NCBI RefSeq assembly: GCF_001718315.1
Contig: NZ_CP013362.1
Location: 124,001-188,000, forward strand
DNA length: 64,000 nt
Origin: Burkholderia diffusa
Lineage (GTDB): Bacteria > Pseudomonadota > Gammaproteobacteria > Burkholderiales > Burkholderiaceae
Reading direction: 5' to 3'
The notes under the pieces are model-generated. The model was not told the origin of the DNA, ran no database searches, and saw nothing but the letters and a program-made list of their open reading frames with translations. Positions 18,610 to 27,677 of this stretch are shown one piece after another. Within the stretch, counting starts at the first letter, position 1. Every line of letters starts with the position of its first letter. The translations under genes and the position numbers were made by a program.

Positions 18610-19398
18610 ATGAAGCATGCACACATCCTCAAGCTCGCGTTCGCATTCGCGTGCGCGCTCGGGTCCGGCGCGGCGCTCGCCGACGGGCAAACGCTGCGTT
18701 TCGGCCTCGAGGCGCAATACCCGCCGTTCGAGTCGAAGGCGCCGAACGGCGATCTGCAGGGCTTCGACATCGACGTCGGCAACGCCGTTTGCCAGACCGC
18801 GAAGCTGTCGTGCAAGTGGGTCGAGACGTCGTTCGACGGGCTGATTCCCGCACTGAAGGGCCGCAAGTTCGACGCGATCAACTCGGCGATGAACGCGACC
18901 GAGCAGCGGCGCCAGGCGATCGACTTCACGACGATCATCTATCGCGTGCCGACCCAGCTGATCGCGCGCACCGGCAGCGGCCTGCTGCCGACGCCGGAGT
19001 CGCTGAAGGGCAAGCGCGTCGGCGTGCTGCAGGCGTCGATCCAGGAAACCTACGCGAAGGCGCACTGGGAGCCGGCCGGCGTGTCGATCGTCGCGTACCA
19101 GGATCAGAACCAGGTCTATGCGGATCTCGTGGCCGGCCGTCTCGACGCAACGCTGGTGCTCGCGCCGGCTGGCCAGCGCGGTTTCCTGTCGCGCCCGGAC
19201 GGCAAGGGTTTCGCGTTCGTCGGCCAGCCGGTGCGCGACGACCGGATTCTCGGCAGCGGGATCGCGTTCGGCCTGCGCAAGGGCGACGACGCGCTGAAGG
19301 CGAAACTCGATTCCGCGATCAACAAGCTGAAGGCGGACGGCACGGTGAAGTCGCTTGGCCAGAAGTACTTCGGCGATATCGACATCTCCGCGAAGTAA
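18610..19398 (+). CDS. Polar amino acid substrate-binding protein (ArgT/HisJ family)
   Basis: This 262-residue periplasmic receptor has a signal peptide ending near ALADG (residues 1-24), then LRFGLEAQYPPFESKAPNG and LQGFDIDVGNAVC. The family's SFDGLIPALKGRKFDAINS and QRRQAIDF segments follow, and RVGVLQ and LGQKYFGDID near the end complete the bilobal fold. An arginine, lysine, ornithine or histidine ligand is typical. No permease or ATPase gene is nearby, so it either borrows another transporter or signals. ATG 18610 is chosen for the signal peptide. Confidence 0.9.
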   Translation: MKHAHILKLAFAFACALGSGAALADGQTLRFGLEAQYPPFESKAPNGDLQGFDIDVGNAVCQTAKLSCKWVETSFDGLIPALKGRKFDAINSAMNATEQRRQAIDFTTIIYRVPTQLIARTGSGLLPTPESLKGKRVGVLQASIQETYAKAHWEPAGVSIVAYQDQNQVYADLVAGRLDATLVLAPAGQRGFLSRPDGKGFAFVGQPVRDDRILGSGIAFGLRKGDDALKAKLDSAINKLKADGTVKSLGQKYFGDIDISAK

Positions 19399-19411
19399 GC
19401 GGACGCGCACG

Positions 19412-20842
19412 ATGCAGAGCCAGGATACGGGCGGAGAGGCGGGCGGCCACGGTGCGGCGGCGCCGGCGGACGACGCACTCGAGGCGGCGCTCGTCGCCGG
19501 CCTGGGCGACGCGCTGGTCACGCGGGCGGCCGAGATCGATCCGCGCTACTTCACCGCGTACAACGAGCCGGCCGGTGTGCGGCCGCGCGCGCTGGTGCGG
19601 CCGCGCAGCGTCGACGACGTGTCGCGCACGCTCGCGCTGTGCTCGCGGCTCGGGCAGCCGGTCGTGCCGCAGGGCGGGCTCACCGGGCTCGCGCGCGGCG
19701 CGGTCGCGCTGGGCGGCGAGGTCGTGCTGTCGATGGAGCGTTTCGCAGGTGTCGAGGCAATCGACACGGCGGCGGGCACGATGACGGTGCGTGCCGGGAC
19801 ACCGCTCCAGACGGTGCAGGAGGCCGCGGACGCGGCGGGTTTCACATTCGGCGTCGATCTCGGCGCACGCGGGTCGTGCCAGATCGGCGGCATGCTCGCG
19901 ACCAACGCGGGCGGCACGCGCGCGATCCGCTACGGAATGATGCGTGAGCAGGTGCTCGGACTGGAGGCCGTGCTCGCCGACGGCACCATCGTGTCGTCGA
20001 TGAACCGGATGCTGAAGAACAATGCGGGCTACGACCTGAAGCAACTGTTCATCGGCAGCGAAGGCACGCTCGGCATCGTCACGCGTGCCGTGCTGCGGCT
20101 GCATCCGAAGCTGGCCGCGCTCGCCACCGCGCTCTGCCGCGTGCATGGCTACGACGCCGTCGTCGGGTTGTGGAACCGCTTGCGCGCCCTGCCCGAGATC
20201 GTCAGTTTCGAAGCGATGTGGCCGGCCTTCTACGACTACGTCGCGGGCCACACGCCCGGCGTCGTCGCGCCGTTCGCGGGCGACGGCGGCTTCGCGGTGC
20301 TGATCGAGTGCGCGACGAGCGCACCGAGCGGCGATGCGCGCCAGGCGCTGGAAACCGGCCTCGCGGGGGCGATCGACGCGGGGCTCGTCGACGATGCGAC
20401 GCTCGCGATGTCCGAGCGGCAGGCGCGCGATCTGTGGACGTTGCGCGAAGGCCTCGCGATCGATGCGCTGCCGCATCTGGTGAACTTCGACGTGAGCCTG
20501 CCGACGGGCGAGCTCGGCCTGTTCGCGGAGCGCTGCGAGGCGGCGTTGCGTGCGACCTGGCCCGATATCGTTTGCCTGTTCTTCGGCCACGTCGGCGACG
20601 GCAACGTGCATATCGGCGTATCGCTCGCCGGCATGCGCGATGCGGACGCCGACGCGATCGATCGCTGCGTCTACGCGGTCGTTCGGGACATGGGCGGCTC
20701 GGTGTCGGCGGAGCACGGCATCGGCATGCTCAAGCGCGCGTATCTCGCGCATACGCGCAGCGAAGCGGAAATCGGCTTGATGCGGCGCCTGAAGGCTGCA
20801 CTCGATCCCGTCGGCGTGCTCAATCCCGGCAAGGTGCTTTGA
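19412..20842 (+). CDS. FAD-binding oxidoreductase (GlcD / D-2-hydroxyacid dehydrogenase family)
   Basis: This 476-residue flavoprotein belongs to the vanillyl-alcohol-oxidase-type FAD family. It has a FAD-binding PCMH domain in the N-terminal half (VVPQGGLTGLARGAV, DLGARGSCQIGGMLATNAGG, GMMREQVLGLEAVL, GSEGTLGIVT) and a C-terminal cap with FGHVGDGNVHIG and SAEHGIGMLKR, as in D-lactate and D-2-hydroxyglutarate dehydrogenases. The start lies 13 bases after the binding-protein stop, so the two are probably co-transcribed. The substrate is probably a D-2-hydroxy acid. A short hairpin ATCGGC/GCCGAT (20842-20857) follows, between this gene and the convergent PadR gene. Confidence 0.87.
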   Translation: MQSQDTGGEAGGHGAAAPADDALEAALVAGLGDALVTRAAEIDPRYFTAYNEPAGVRPRALVRPRSVDDVSRTLALCSRLGQPVVPQGGLTGLARGAVALGGEVVLSMERFAGVEAIDTAAGTMTVRAGTPLQTVQEAADAAGFTFGVDLGARGSCQIGGMLATNAGGTRAIRYGMMREQVLGLEAVLADGTIVSSMNRMLKNNAGYDLKQLFIGSEGTLGIVTRAVLRLHPKLAALATALCRVHGYDAVVGLWNRLRALPEIVSFEAMWPAFYDYVAGHTPGVVAPFAGDGGFAVLIECATSAPSGDARQALETGLAGAIDAGLVDDATLAMSERQARDLWTLREGLAIDALPHLVNFDVSLPTGELGLFAERCEAALRATWPDIVCLFFGHVGDGNVHIGVSLAGMRDADADAIDRCVYAVVRDMGGSVSAEHGIGMLKRAYLAHTRSEAEIGLMRRLKAALDPVGVLNPGKVL

Positions 20843-20867
20843 TCGGCGCGAGCCGATGGCGGGCGGG

Positions 20868-21440
20868 TCAGCCGTCGACCCAGCGCAGCGCGCCGATCTT
20901 CAGGTGTTCGACGACGCTGCGCGCCCAGTCGAGCTCCGCATCGAGCAGCACGAGCGCATGCTCGTTCTGCAACAGGAACAGGCGCGGCACCTGGTCGTTC
21001 TGCGCGGCGTTGCGCAGCGACTCGAGACGTTCGCGTTCGGCCTCGAGCGCGGCGATGCGGCGCTCGAGTTGCTGGCGCGCATCGTCGGCGTCGAGCAGCG
21101 GCAGGAACGCGAGGCCGGCGCCGAACGCCGGAAACTCGCGTGCCGGCTCGGCGAGCAGCGCATGCAGCCACGCCTGCCCGGCCGTATGCCCGGCTTCGGT
21201 CAGCGTGTACAGCGTGCGTTCGGGAAACGCGCCGTCGCGCTCGGTGTCGTGCACGGCGATCAGCCCGTCGCGCAGCAGCCGGTCGATCGTCTGGTAGAGG
21301 CTCGTGCGCTGCCGCACGTTGACGACTTCGTCATACCCGCGTGCCTTCAACTGCTGCAGCATCCCGTACGGATGCATTGGCGTTTCGGTGAGTGTCGCGA
21401 GGACGGCGAGCGCGAGCGGAGACGGGCGGCTTGTTGCCAT
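20868..21440 (-). CDS. PadR-family transcriptional regulator
   Basis: This 190-residue protein has the PadR winged helix at residues 8-85: LALAVLATLTETPMHPYGML, then SLYQTIDRLLRDGLI and RTLYTLTEAGH. The C-terminal half is rich in Glu, Ala and Leu and probably forms the coiled-coil dimer domain. It converges with the FAD oxidase and is followed on the same strand by nothing related, so its target may be itself. A set of CTAGT half-sites lies directly upstream. Confidence 0.9.
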   Translation of the reverse strand: MATSRPSPLALAVLATLTETPMHPYGMLQQLKARGYDEVVNVRQRTSLYQTIDRLLRDGLIAVHDTERDGAFPERTLYTLTEAGHTAGQAWLHALLAEPAREFPAFGAGLAFLPLLDADDARQQLERRIAALEAERERLESLRNAAQNDQVPRLFLLQNEHALVLLDAELDWARSVVEHLKIGALRWVDG

Positions 21441-21455
21441 GAATAGTTCGAATAT

Positions 21456-21488
21456 GTCTAGTAAAGATATAACTAGTATCGACTAGAC
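21456..21488. promoter_or_regulatory. Candidate PadR operator
   Basis: GTCTAGT (21456-21462) and ACTAGAC (21482-21488) form a perfect inverted repeat separated by 19 bases, with a palindromic ACTAGT (21472-21477) in between. The segment is AT-rich and sits 16-48 bases upstream of the padR-like start, where an autoregulatory operator is expected. Confidence 0.45.
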
Positions 21489-21508
21489 TATCGTATTCCA
21501 CAAGGGTT

Positions 21509-21940
21509 TCAGCCGAGGTGCGAGCGCTTCGCGGCCGGCGCGACGGTTTCCATCGTCGTGAGACCGTGGACGATTCCGCAGTCCTCGACCGAATGTTCGC
21601 CGACGCACTGGCGGCGCAACTCGGTGAGCTGGTCACGCAGATGCGTCAGTTCAGCCAGGCGCGCGTCGACGTGGCCGATGTGCTCGTCGAGCAGCGCGTT
21701 GACCGAATCGCACGGGTCGGCGGGTGTGTCGGTGAGCTGCAGCAGCGTGCGGATTTCGTCGTGCGCCATGTCCAGCGCGCGGCAGTTGCGGATGAAGCGC
21801 AGCCGCTCGACGTGCACGTCGGTGTAGTTGCGGTAGTTCGAATCGGTGCGCTCCGCGTCCGGCATCAGCCCCTCCTTCTCGTAGAAGCGGATCGTTTCGG
21901 GCGTGCAGCGGGCCGCCTTGGCCAGTTCGCCGATCTTCAT
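21509..21940 (-). CDS. cadR: MerR-family Cd(II)/Pb(II)-responsive regulator
   Basis: This 143-residue regulator opens MKIGELAKAARCTPETIRFY, the MerR helix-turn-helix, and continues with a long dimerisation helix. Cysteines in DPCDSVNALL and in the C-terminal CVGEHSVEDC match the metal site of the CadR/PbrR group rather than mercury MerR. It is divergent from a heavy-metal P-type ATPase, and the promoter between them has the stretched spacer used by this family. Metal preference (Cd, Pb or Zn) cannot be fixed from sequence. Confidence 0.9.
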   Translation of the reverse strand: MKIGELAKAARCTPETIRFYEKEGLMPDAERTDSNYRNYTDVHVERLRFIRNCRALDMAHDEIRTLLQLTDTPADPCDSVNALLDEHIGHVDARLAELTHLRDQLTELRRQCVGEHSVEDCGIVHGLTTMETVAPAAKRSHLG

Positions 21941-21960
21941 GGCTTTCTCCGTTGAAAGGG

Positions 21961-21991
21961 TTGACCTTGTAGTGGCTTCAGGGTGTTAACT
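21961..21991 (+). promoter_or_regulatory. MerR-type promoter and operator of the metal ATPase
   Basis: TTGACC (21961-21966) and TTAACT (21986-21991) are separated by 19 bases, longer than a standard promoter, as in MerR-activated promoters. Between them lies an interrupted dyad, ACCTTGTAG and CTTCAGGGT, with 7 of 9 positions matching as inverted copies. Metal-bound CadR would untwist this spacer to activate transcription. Confidence 0.75.
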
Positions 21992-22021
21992 CTACACCGT
22001 CAAGCCATAGAGGAGGTTGTC

Positions 22022-24568
22022 ATGACCGACGCCCAGCGTACCCCCGACCCACGACACCGTCATGCCGGCGGCGCCGATGCGTGCTGCGCCGACGCGCGCG
22101 ACACGCAGGCGGCGACCGTCGCCGACGCGGCGTCGGCGGCCGGTGAGCACGCGCATGGCGACGCGCCGCCGCACCGCGCGCAGCCGCATGCATGCGGTCA
22201 CGATCATGACCACGATCACGCATCCGCGCGCGCCACGGGGGACGATCGTGCCGAGCACGCGCACGGCGACGGGCATGAGCACGGCGCGGCGTGCTCGCAC
22301 GACCACGCGCCGCATGACCATGCCGGTCACGACCACGACCACGACCACGACCACGCAGCCGGCGCTTGCTGCGCGCCGGCCGCGCTGACGCTTGCGCCGT
22401 TGCCGGTCTCGCGGGCGACCGCGTCGGGTCACGTGCGCTCGGCGTTCCGGATCATGCAGATGGACTGTCCGACCGAGGAAACGCTGATCCGCAAGAAGCT
22501 CGGCGCGATGCAGCAGGTGTCGGCGCTCGAATTCAACCTGATGCAGCGGATGCTGAGCGTCGAACACGTGCCCGGCGCGCAGCCGGCGATCGAAGACGCG
22601 ATCCGCGCGCTCGGGATGACGCCGGAGGCCGCGTCGGCCGACGCACCGGCAGCGCCCGTCGCGCCGCCGCCCGCGAAGCCGTGGTGGCCGCTCGCGCTGG
22701 CCGGCGTCGCCGCGATCGCGTCCGAGGCGGTGAGCTGGGCCGGCCTGCCGGTGTGGCTGTCGGCGGCGCTGGCGCTCGCGGCGGTGCTCGCATGCGGGCT
22801 GACCACCTACAGGAAGGGCTGGATCGCGATCCGCAACGGCAACCTGAACATCAACGCGCTGATGAGCATCGCGGTGACGGGCGCGATGGCGATCGGCCAG
22901 TGGCCGGAAGCCGCGATGGTGATGGTGCTGTTCACGATCGCCGAATTGATCGAGGCGAAGTCGCTCGATCGCGCGCGCAACGCGATCCAGGGCCTGATGC
23001 AGCTCGCGCCGGACACCGCGACGGTGCAGGACGCCGACGGCTCGTGGCGCACGATCGAGGCCGCACAGGTCGCGCTTGGCGCGATCGTGCGCGTGAAGCC
23101 GGGCGAGCGGATCGGGCTGGACGGCGAGGTCGTCGCGGGCCGCTCGACGGTGAACCAGGCGCCGATCACCGGCGAGAGCCTGCCGGTCGACAAGACGGCC
23201 GGCGACGCGGTGTACGCGGGCACGATCAACGAAGCGGGTTCGTTCGACTATCGCGTGACGGCGGTCGCCGCCAATTCGACGCTCGCGCGGATCATCCACG
23301 CGGTCGAGGAAGCGCAGGGCGCGAAGGCGCCGACGCAGCGCTTCGTCGACCAGTTCGCGCGCGTGTACACGCCGATCGTGTTCGCGGTCGCGCTGCTGGT
23401 CGCGGTGGCGCCGCCGCTCGTGATGGGCGGCGCGTGGCACGACTGGATCTATCGCGCGCTGGTGCTGCTCGTGATCGCGTGCCCGTGCGCGCTGGTGATC
23501 TCGACGCCGGTGACGATCGTGTCGGGGCTCGCGGCCGCGGCACGGCGCGGGATTCTCGTGAAGGGCGGCGTATATCTGGAAGAAGGCCGCAAGCTCGCGT
23601 GGCTCGCGCTCGACAAGACCGGCACGATCACGCACGGCAAGCCGGTGCAGACCGACTTCGACCTGCATGCGACGGACGCCGACGCGGCGCGCGTGCGTCA
23701 TCTCGGCGCGAGCCTCGCGGCGCGCTCGGATCATCCGGTGTCGCAGGCGATTGCCGCCGCGGCGCGCGATGCGAAAACGGCAGCGTTCGCCGATGTAAAG
23801 GACTTCGAAGCACTCGTCGGGCGCGGCGTGCGCGGCACGATCGACGGCGCGCGCTACTGGCTCGGCAACCATCGGCTCGTCGAGGAGCTCGAACGCTGTT
23901 CGCCGGCGCTGGAGGCGAAGCTCGACGCACTCGAGCGGCAGGGCAAGAGCGTCGTGATGCTGATCGACGACACACGCGTGCTCGGCATCTTCGCGGTGGC
24001 CGACACGATCAAGGACACCAGCCGCGCGGCGATCGCCGATCTGCACGCGCTCGGCATCCGCACCGCGATGCTCACCGGCGACAACCCGCACACCGCGCAG
24101 GCGATCGCGCGGCAGGCCGGCATCGACGATGCGCGCGGCAACCAGTTGCCAGAGGACAAGCTCGCAGCCGTCGAGGAGCTGTCGGCGGGCGGCGCGGGCG
24201 CGGTCGGGATGGTCGGCGACGGCATCAACGACGCACCGGCGCTCGCGCGCGCCGACATCGGCTTCGCGATGGGCGCGATGGGCACCGACACCGCGATCGA
24301 GACGGCCGACGTCGCGCTGATGGACGACGACCTGCGCAAGATCCCGGCGTTCGTGCGGTTGTCGCGCGCGACGCACCGCGTGCTGGTGCAGAACATCGGC
24401 TTCGCGCTCGGCGTGAAGATCGTGTTCCTCGGCCTCACGGTCGCGGGGCTCGGCACGATGTGGATGGCCGTGTTCGCCGATGCCGGCGCGAGCCTGATCG
24501 TCGTCGGCAACGGGTTGCGGCTGCTGTCGAAGACGGGCGTGTTCGACGGCGCGACGGCGAAGCGATGA
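22022..24568 (+). CDS. cadA: Heavy-metal exporting P1B-type ATPase with His-rich N-terminus
   Basis: This 848-residue pump exports Cd, Zn or Pb across the inner membrane. Residues 1-125 form a very His/Asp-rich tail with several HDHD runs and Cys pairs. An HMA domain around C149 (MQMDCPTEETLIRKK) follows, then about eight membrane segments. The metal-binding CPC motif is at 487-489 (IACPCALVI), the phosphorylated Asp531 is in DKTGTIT, and GDGINDAPALA lies near the end. GAGGAGG precedes the ATG at 22022. It is divergent from cadR and followed 10 bases later by a Cys/His-rich small gene. Confidence 0.95.
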   Translation: MTDAQRTPDPRHRHAGGADACCADARDTQAATVADAASAAGEHAHGDAPPHRAQPHACGHDHDHDHASARATGDDRAEHAHGDGHEHGAACSHDHAPHDHAGHDHDHDHDHAAGACCAPAALTLAPLPVSRATASGHVRSAFRIMQMDCPTEETLIRKKLGAMQQVSALEFNLMQRMLSVEHVPGAQPAIEDAIRALGMTPEAASADAPAAPVAPPPAKPWWPLALAGVAAIASEAVSWAGLPVWLSAALALAAVLACGLTTYRKGWIAIRNGNLNINALMSIAVTGAMAIGQWPEAAMVMVLFTIAELIEAKSLDRARNAIQGLMQLAPDTATVQDADGSWRTIEAAQVALGAIVRVKPGERIGLDGEVVAGRSTVNQAPITGESLPVDKTAGDAVYAGTINEAGSFDYRVTAVAANSTLARIIHAVEEAQGAKAPTQRFVDQFARVYTPIVFAVALLVAVAPPLVMGGAWHDWIYRALVLLVIACPCALVISTPVTIVSGLAAAARRGILVKGGVYLEEGRKLAWLALDKTGTITHGKPVQTDFDLHATDADAARVRHLGASLAARSDHPVSQAIAAAARDAKTAAFADVKDFEALVGRGVRGTIDGARYWLGNHRLVEELERCSPALEAKLDALERQGKSVVMLIDDTRVLGIFAVADTIKDTSRAAIADLHALGIRTAMLTGDNPHTAQAIARQAGIDDARGNQLPEDKLAAVEELSAGGAGAVGMVGDGINDAPALARADIGFAMGAMGTDTAIETADVALMDDDLRKIPAFVRLSRATHRVLVQNIGFALGVKIVFLGLTVAGLGTMWMAVFADAGASLIVVGNGLRLLSKTGVFDGATAKR

Positions 24569-24578
24569 GGAGCGGGCG

Positions 24579-24923
24579 ATGAGCTTTCTGAAACGGATCC
24601 TGGGCGGCCACGGAGGAGGTGGTCACGGCTGCGGCGGACATCACGGCGTGCAGCAACGCGACGGCCATGGCGGTCACGATGTGCGCGGCCGCGACCGTTA
24701 CGGCTGGGGCTGGCAGCCGTCGGCCGAGGGGCAGCGCGGCCCGAGCGGCAACATGCCGCTGCGCCAGCTCGCGTGCGCGGGCTGCGGCGCCATCAACGCA
24801 GCGGATGCGCGATTCTGCGCGCAGTGCGGCGTATCGCAGCGCGGCAAGGCGTGCGGCCGGTGCCACGCGGCGCTGGCCGCCGATGCGCGCTTTTGCCCTG
24901 GCTGCGGGACGCAGGCCGGGTAA
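24579..24923 (+). CDS. Small double zinc-ribbon, His/Gly-rich protein
   Basis: This 114-residue protein has a Gly/His-rich N-terminus (residues 9-34, including HGGGGHGCGGHH). Two zinc-ribbon knuckle pairs follow: C66/C69 with C80/C83, and C92/C95 with C106/C109. There is no signal peptide or membrane segment. It starts 10 bases after the metal ATPase stop with a GAGGAG site, so it is almost certainly in the same transcript. The position and ligands suggest a metal-binding helper, chaperone or buffer for the pump, which is inference; I do not recognise a named family beyond the zinc ribbon. Confidence 0.8.
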   Translation: MSFLKRILGGHGGGGHGCGGHHGVQQRDGHGGHDVRGRDRYGWGWQPSAEGQRGPSGNMPLRQLACAGCGAINAADARFCAQCGVSQRGKACGRCHAALAADARFCPGCGTQAG

Positions 24924-25043
24924 CGCCTGGTCGCCGGCCGCGTTGCCGGCGCGATGGCCGAATCACAGGACGGCACGGCGCCTGCAACGGGCGCCGCATG
25001 GCACGACGCGCGGGCGCGGAGCCCGCGTGCCGCGAACCGCCGC

Positions 25044-25922
25044 TCAACGCAGCGGCAAATGGATCTCGGTGCGCAGGTCGGCCGGCGCCGCGTCCATCGG
25101 CGTATTCAGATACAGCTCGAACGGCGGTGCATCGGCGGCCTCGCGGCCCGAGTGCCGCAGCCAGTCGCCGTACAGCCACTGATAGGCCGTCTTCAGGTCG
25201 GCATAGGGGCCGGTATGCAGCAACACCGCGTACTCGCCGCCGGCGACCGTCACGCGCTCCACGGGCGGCGTCGGCTCGATGTCAGGCGCGCCGTCGGCGG
25301 GCACGAAGCACGCTCTCGCGCGCAGCTGCGCCTCGGGCGTCGTATCCGGATCGTCATAGAAGATCCCGATCATCCTCGCGCCGGGGCCGATCAGCCCGTG
25401 CCGTCCGGCCCACGCGCCGATCTGCCCGAACGCGTCGCCGACCTTCAGGTACGCGCCCGTATGCGGTACCGCATAGCCGCGCAGTTCCGGCAGCCGCCGG
25501 ATCTCGACTTCATGCTTGAACATGTCTTCCTCTCCTCGCTGTAACGGATAGATTGGCCGGTGAACGCCGGCGCGCCGGTGCTGCGCGGGCGGCACGCCGT
25601 AAGCATCGCGAAATGCGCGGGCGAACGCATGCGTCGAGCCGTAGCCGGCGCGCCGCGCGATCGCGTCGAGCGGCAATGTCGTGCACACGAGATCCTCGGA
25701 CGCGCGCACGATCCGCATCCGCCGCACCGTCAGCACGATCGACTCGCCGTACAGCGCGCGATAGACGCGCTGCCAGTGATACGGCGACAGGCACGCGATT
25801 TCAGCGAGCCGGTTCAGGTCGAGCGTGTCGTCGAGGTGACCGAGGATGTAGTCGTGAACGCGGGCGATGCGTGCCGCGTAGCGGGCCCACGCGGGCGTTT
25901 CGATTCTGGTGTCGACGGTCAT
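25044..25922 (-). CDS. AraC-family regulator with GyrI-like effector domain
   Basis: This 292-residue regulator has two AraC helix-turn-helix motifs in its N-terminal 110 residues (LAEIACLSPYHWQRVYRALY and AIARRAGYGSTHAFARAFRD). A GyrI-like ligand domain follows (about 130-292), in the order of SoxS-Rob-type multidrug sensors. ATG at 25922 (MTVDTRIETPAWARY) is used; an in-frame GTG at 25952 would add ten residues. It faces away from the channel gene. A drug- or stress-sensing role is typical for this architecture. Confidence 0.87.
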   Translation of the reverse strand: MTVDTRIETPAWARYAARIARVHDYILGHLDDTLDLNRLAEIACLSPYHWQRVYRALYGESIVLTVRRMRIVRASEDLVCTTLPLDAIARRAGYGSTHAFARAFRDAYGVPPAQHRRAGVHRPIYPLQRGEEDMFKHEVEIRRLPELRGYAVPHTGAYLKVGDAFGQIGAWAGRHGLIGPGARMIGIFYDDPDTTPEAQLRARACFVPADGAPDIEPTPPVERVTVAGGEYAVLLHTGPYADLKTAYQWLYGDWLRHSGREAADAPPFELYLNTPMDAAPADLRTEIHLPLR

Positions 25923-26197
25923 GCGTGCGTCCGGGGCAAGAGTCGGCGTCACGGTAGCACGCCGCCGATTGATAAATCTTGCGGAGATGCGTAGCGCGAA
26001 TATTTCCGTCCCTTTTTATTTCGACGAAATTGGGTCTCGTTCCCGTCGATCTGTGTCTAAAGTTAAAGACGGTGAAATCGGGTGATCGCGTCATTTTTCT
26101 CGGGTAAGTTGCTCGGACGGCAACGCACGGTTTTCGAAGTACGCAGGTAGTTCGTCGATGTTCAATCGCAACGCCACGTTTTTCGGGAGAAGAAGAA

Positions 26198-27670
26198 ATG
26201 GATGCTTCCAGCTTCATCACGTCGCTGCAGACCACGCTAGGCGGATATCTGCCGAAGATCGCCGGCGCGATCGGTATCCTGGTGATCGGCTGGCTGATCG
26301 CCGTGGCGGTGCGGGCCGGTGCGCTCCGGTTGCTCAGCGCGCTGAAGGTCGATCAGCGCATCAACGAAAGCACCGGCCAGGGCGCGTGCGTCGAGCGGAT
26401 CATCGCCGGCGGCCTGTTCTGGCTCGTGCTGCTCGTCACCGCCGTGGGCATCTTCAACGTGCTCAACCTGTACGCGGTGTCCAATCCGTTCTCGCTGCTC
26501 GTCACGCACATCGTCAACTACCTGCCGAACCTGATCGGCGGCGCGGCGCTGACGCTGATCGCGTGGCTGATCGCATCGCTGTTGCGCAGCCTCGCGAACC
26601 GCGCGCTGAAGGCGAGCAAGGTCGACGACAAGCTGTCCGAAAGCGCGGGCATGCAGCCGATGAGCGGCTATCTCGGCGACGTGCTGTTCTGGCTCGTGAT
26701 CCTGATGTTCCTGCCGGCGATTCTCGCGTCGTTCGCGCTGTCCGGCCTGCTGTCGCCGGTGCAGGGCATGGTCGACAAACTGCTCGCGATCGTGCCGAAC
26801 CTGTTCGCGGCCGCGGTGATCGGCTTCGTCGGCTGGATCGTCGCGCGCGTGCTGCGCGGCCTCGTGACGAACCTGCTCGTCGCCGCCGGCGCCGATCGCC
26901 TCACGCAAGGCCTCGACAGCCCGACGCCGGTGCGCGTGTCGAGCCTGGTCGGCACGATCGTCTACGTGTTCGTGTTCGTGCCGACGCTGATCTCCGCGCT
27001 CGACGCGCTGAAGATCGACGCGATCTCGATTCCCGCGACCAACATGCTGAACCAGTTCCTCGGCGCGGTGCCGGACATCGTCGCGGCGATCGTGATCGTG
27101 CTCGTCACGTTCTACTTCGCGCGCTTCGTCGCGTCGCTCGCGCAGAAGCTGCTGGAGGCCGCCGGCGTCGACGGGCTACCGGCCGTGCTCGGCGTCGAGC
27201 GTGTGTTCTCGGGGATCCTGCAGCCGTCGGTGCTGGTCGCGCGGCTGATCGTGTTCTTCGCGATGCTGTTCGCGTCGGTGGAAGCCGCGAACCGGCTCGG
27301 CTTCACGCAGGTGCGCGACGTCGTCACGCTGTTCATCGAATTCGGCGGGCACGTGCTGATGGGCGGCGTGATCCTCGTGATCGGCGTGTGGCTCGCGGGT
27401 CTCGCGCGCCGCGTGATCGAGCAGGCCGACCGCGAGCACAGCGTGCTGTTCGCGCGGATCGCGCAATTCGCGATCCTGGGCCTGGTATTTGCGATGGGGC
27501 TGCGTGCGATGGGCATCGCCAACGAGATCGTGCAGCTCGCGTTCGGCCTCGTGCTCGGCGCGATCGCGGTGGCGGTCGCGCTGTCGTTCGGCCTCGGCGG
27601 CCGCGAGGCCGCCGGCAAGCTGCTCGACCGCTGGTTCAACCAGCGCGGCGGCGGCCAGTCGGGCCAGTAA
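26198..27670 (+). CDS. Mechanosensitive ion channel family protein (CmpX-like)
   Basis: This 490-residue inner-membrane protein has repeated hydrophobic segments paired with short amphipathic helices. LPKIAGAIGILVIGWLIAV, LPNLIGGAALTLIAWLIASL, VPNLFAAAVIGFVGWIVARV and VPDIVAAIVIVLVTFYFARF are recurrent copies of the conserved small-conductance-channel TM helix. The final AVAVALSFGLGGREAAGKLL resembles the MscS pore-exit region. This is the plan of Pseudomonas CmpX, tied to envelope stress and c-di-GMP. AGAAGAAG precedes the start. The 275-base upstream gap is AT-richer and shows no clear site. Confidence 0.8.
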   Translation: MDASSFITSLQTTLGGYLPKIAGAIGILVIGWLIAVAVRAGALRLLSALKVDQRINESTGQGACVERIIAGGLFWLVLLVTAVGIFNVLNLYAVSNPFSLLVTHIVNYLPNLIGGAALTLIAWLIASLLRSLANRALKASKVDDKLSESAGMQPMSGYLGDVLFWLVILMFLPAILASFALSGLLSPVQGMVDKLLAIVPNLFAAAVIGFVGWIVARVLRGLVTNLLVAAGADRLTQGLDSPTPVRVSSLVGTIVYVFVFVPTLISALDALKIDAISIPATNMLNQFLGAVPDIVAAIVIVLVTFYFARFVASLAQKLLEAAGVDGLPAVLGVERVFSGILQPSVLVARLIVFFAMLFASVEAANRLGFTQVRDVVTLFIEFGGHVLMGGVILVIGVWLAGLARRVIEQADREHSVLFARIAQFAILGLVFAMGLRAMGIANEIVQLAFGLVLGAIAVAVALSFGLGGREAAGKLLDRWFNQRGGGQSGQ

Positions 27671-27677
27671 CGCGTCG

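Noticed and set aside
22150..22380. CAC/GAC-rich stretch in cadA as a microsatellite or non-coding repeat
   Set aside because: It is in frame and encodes the His/Asp-rich metal-binding tail, so coding function explains it.
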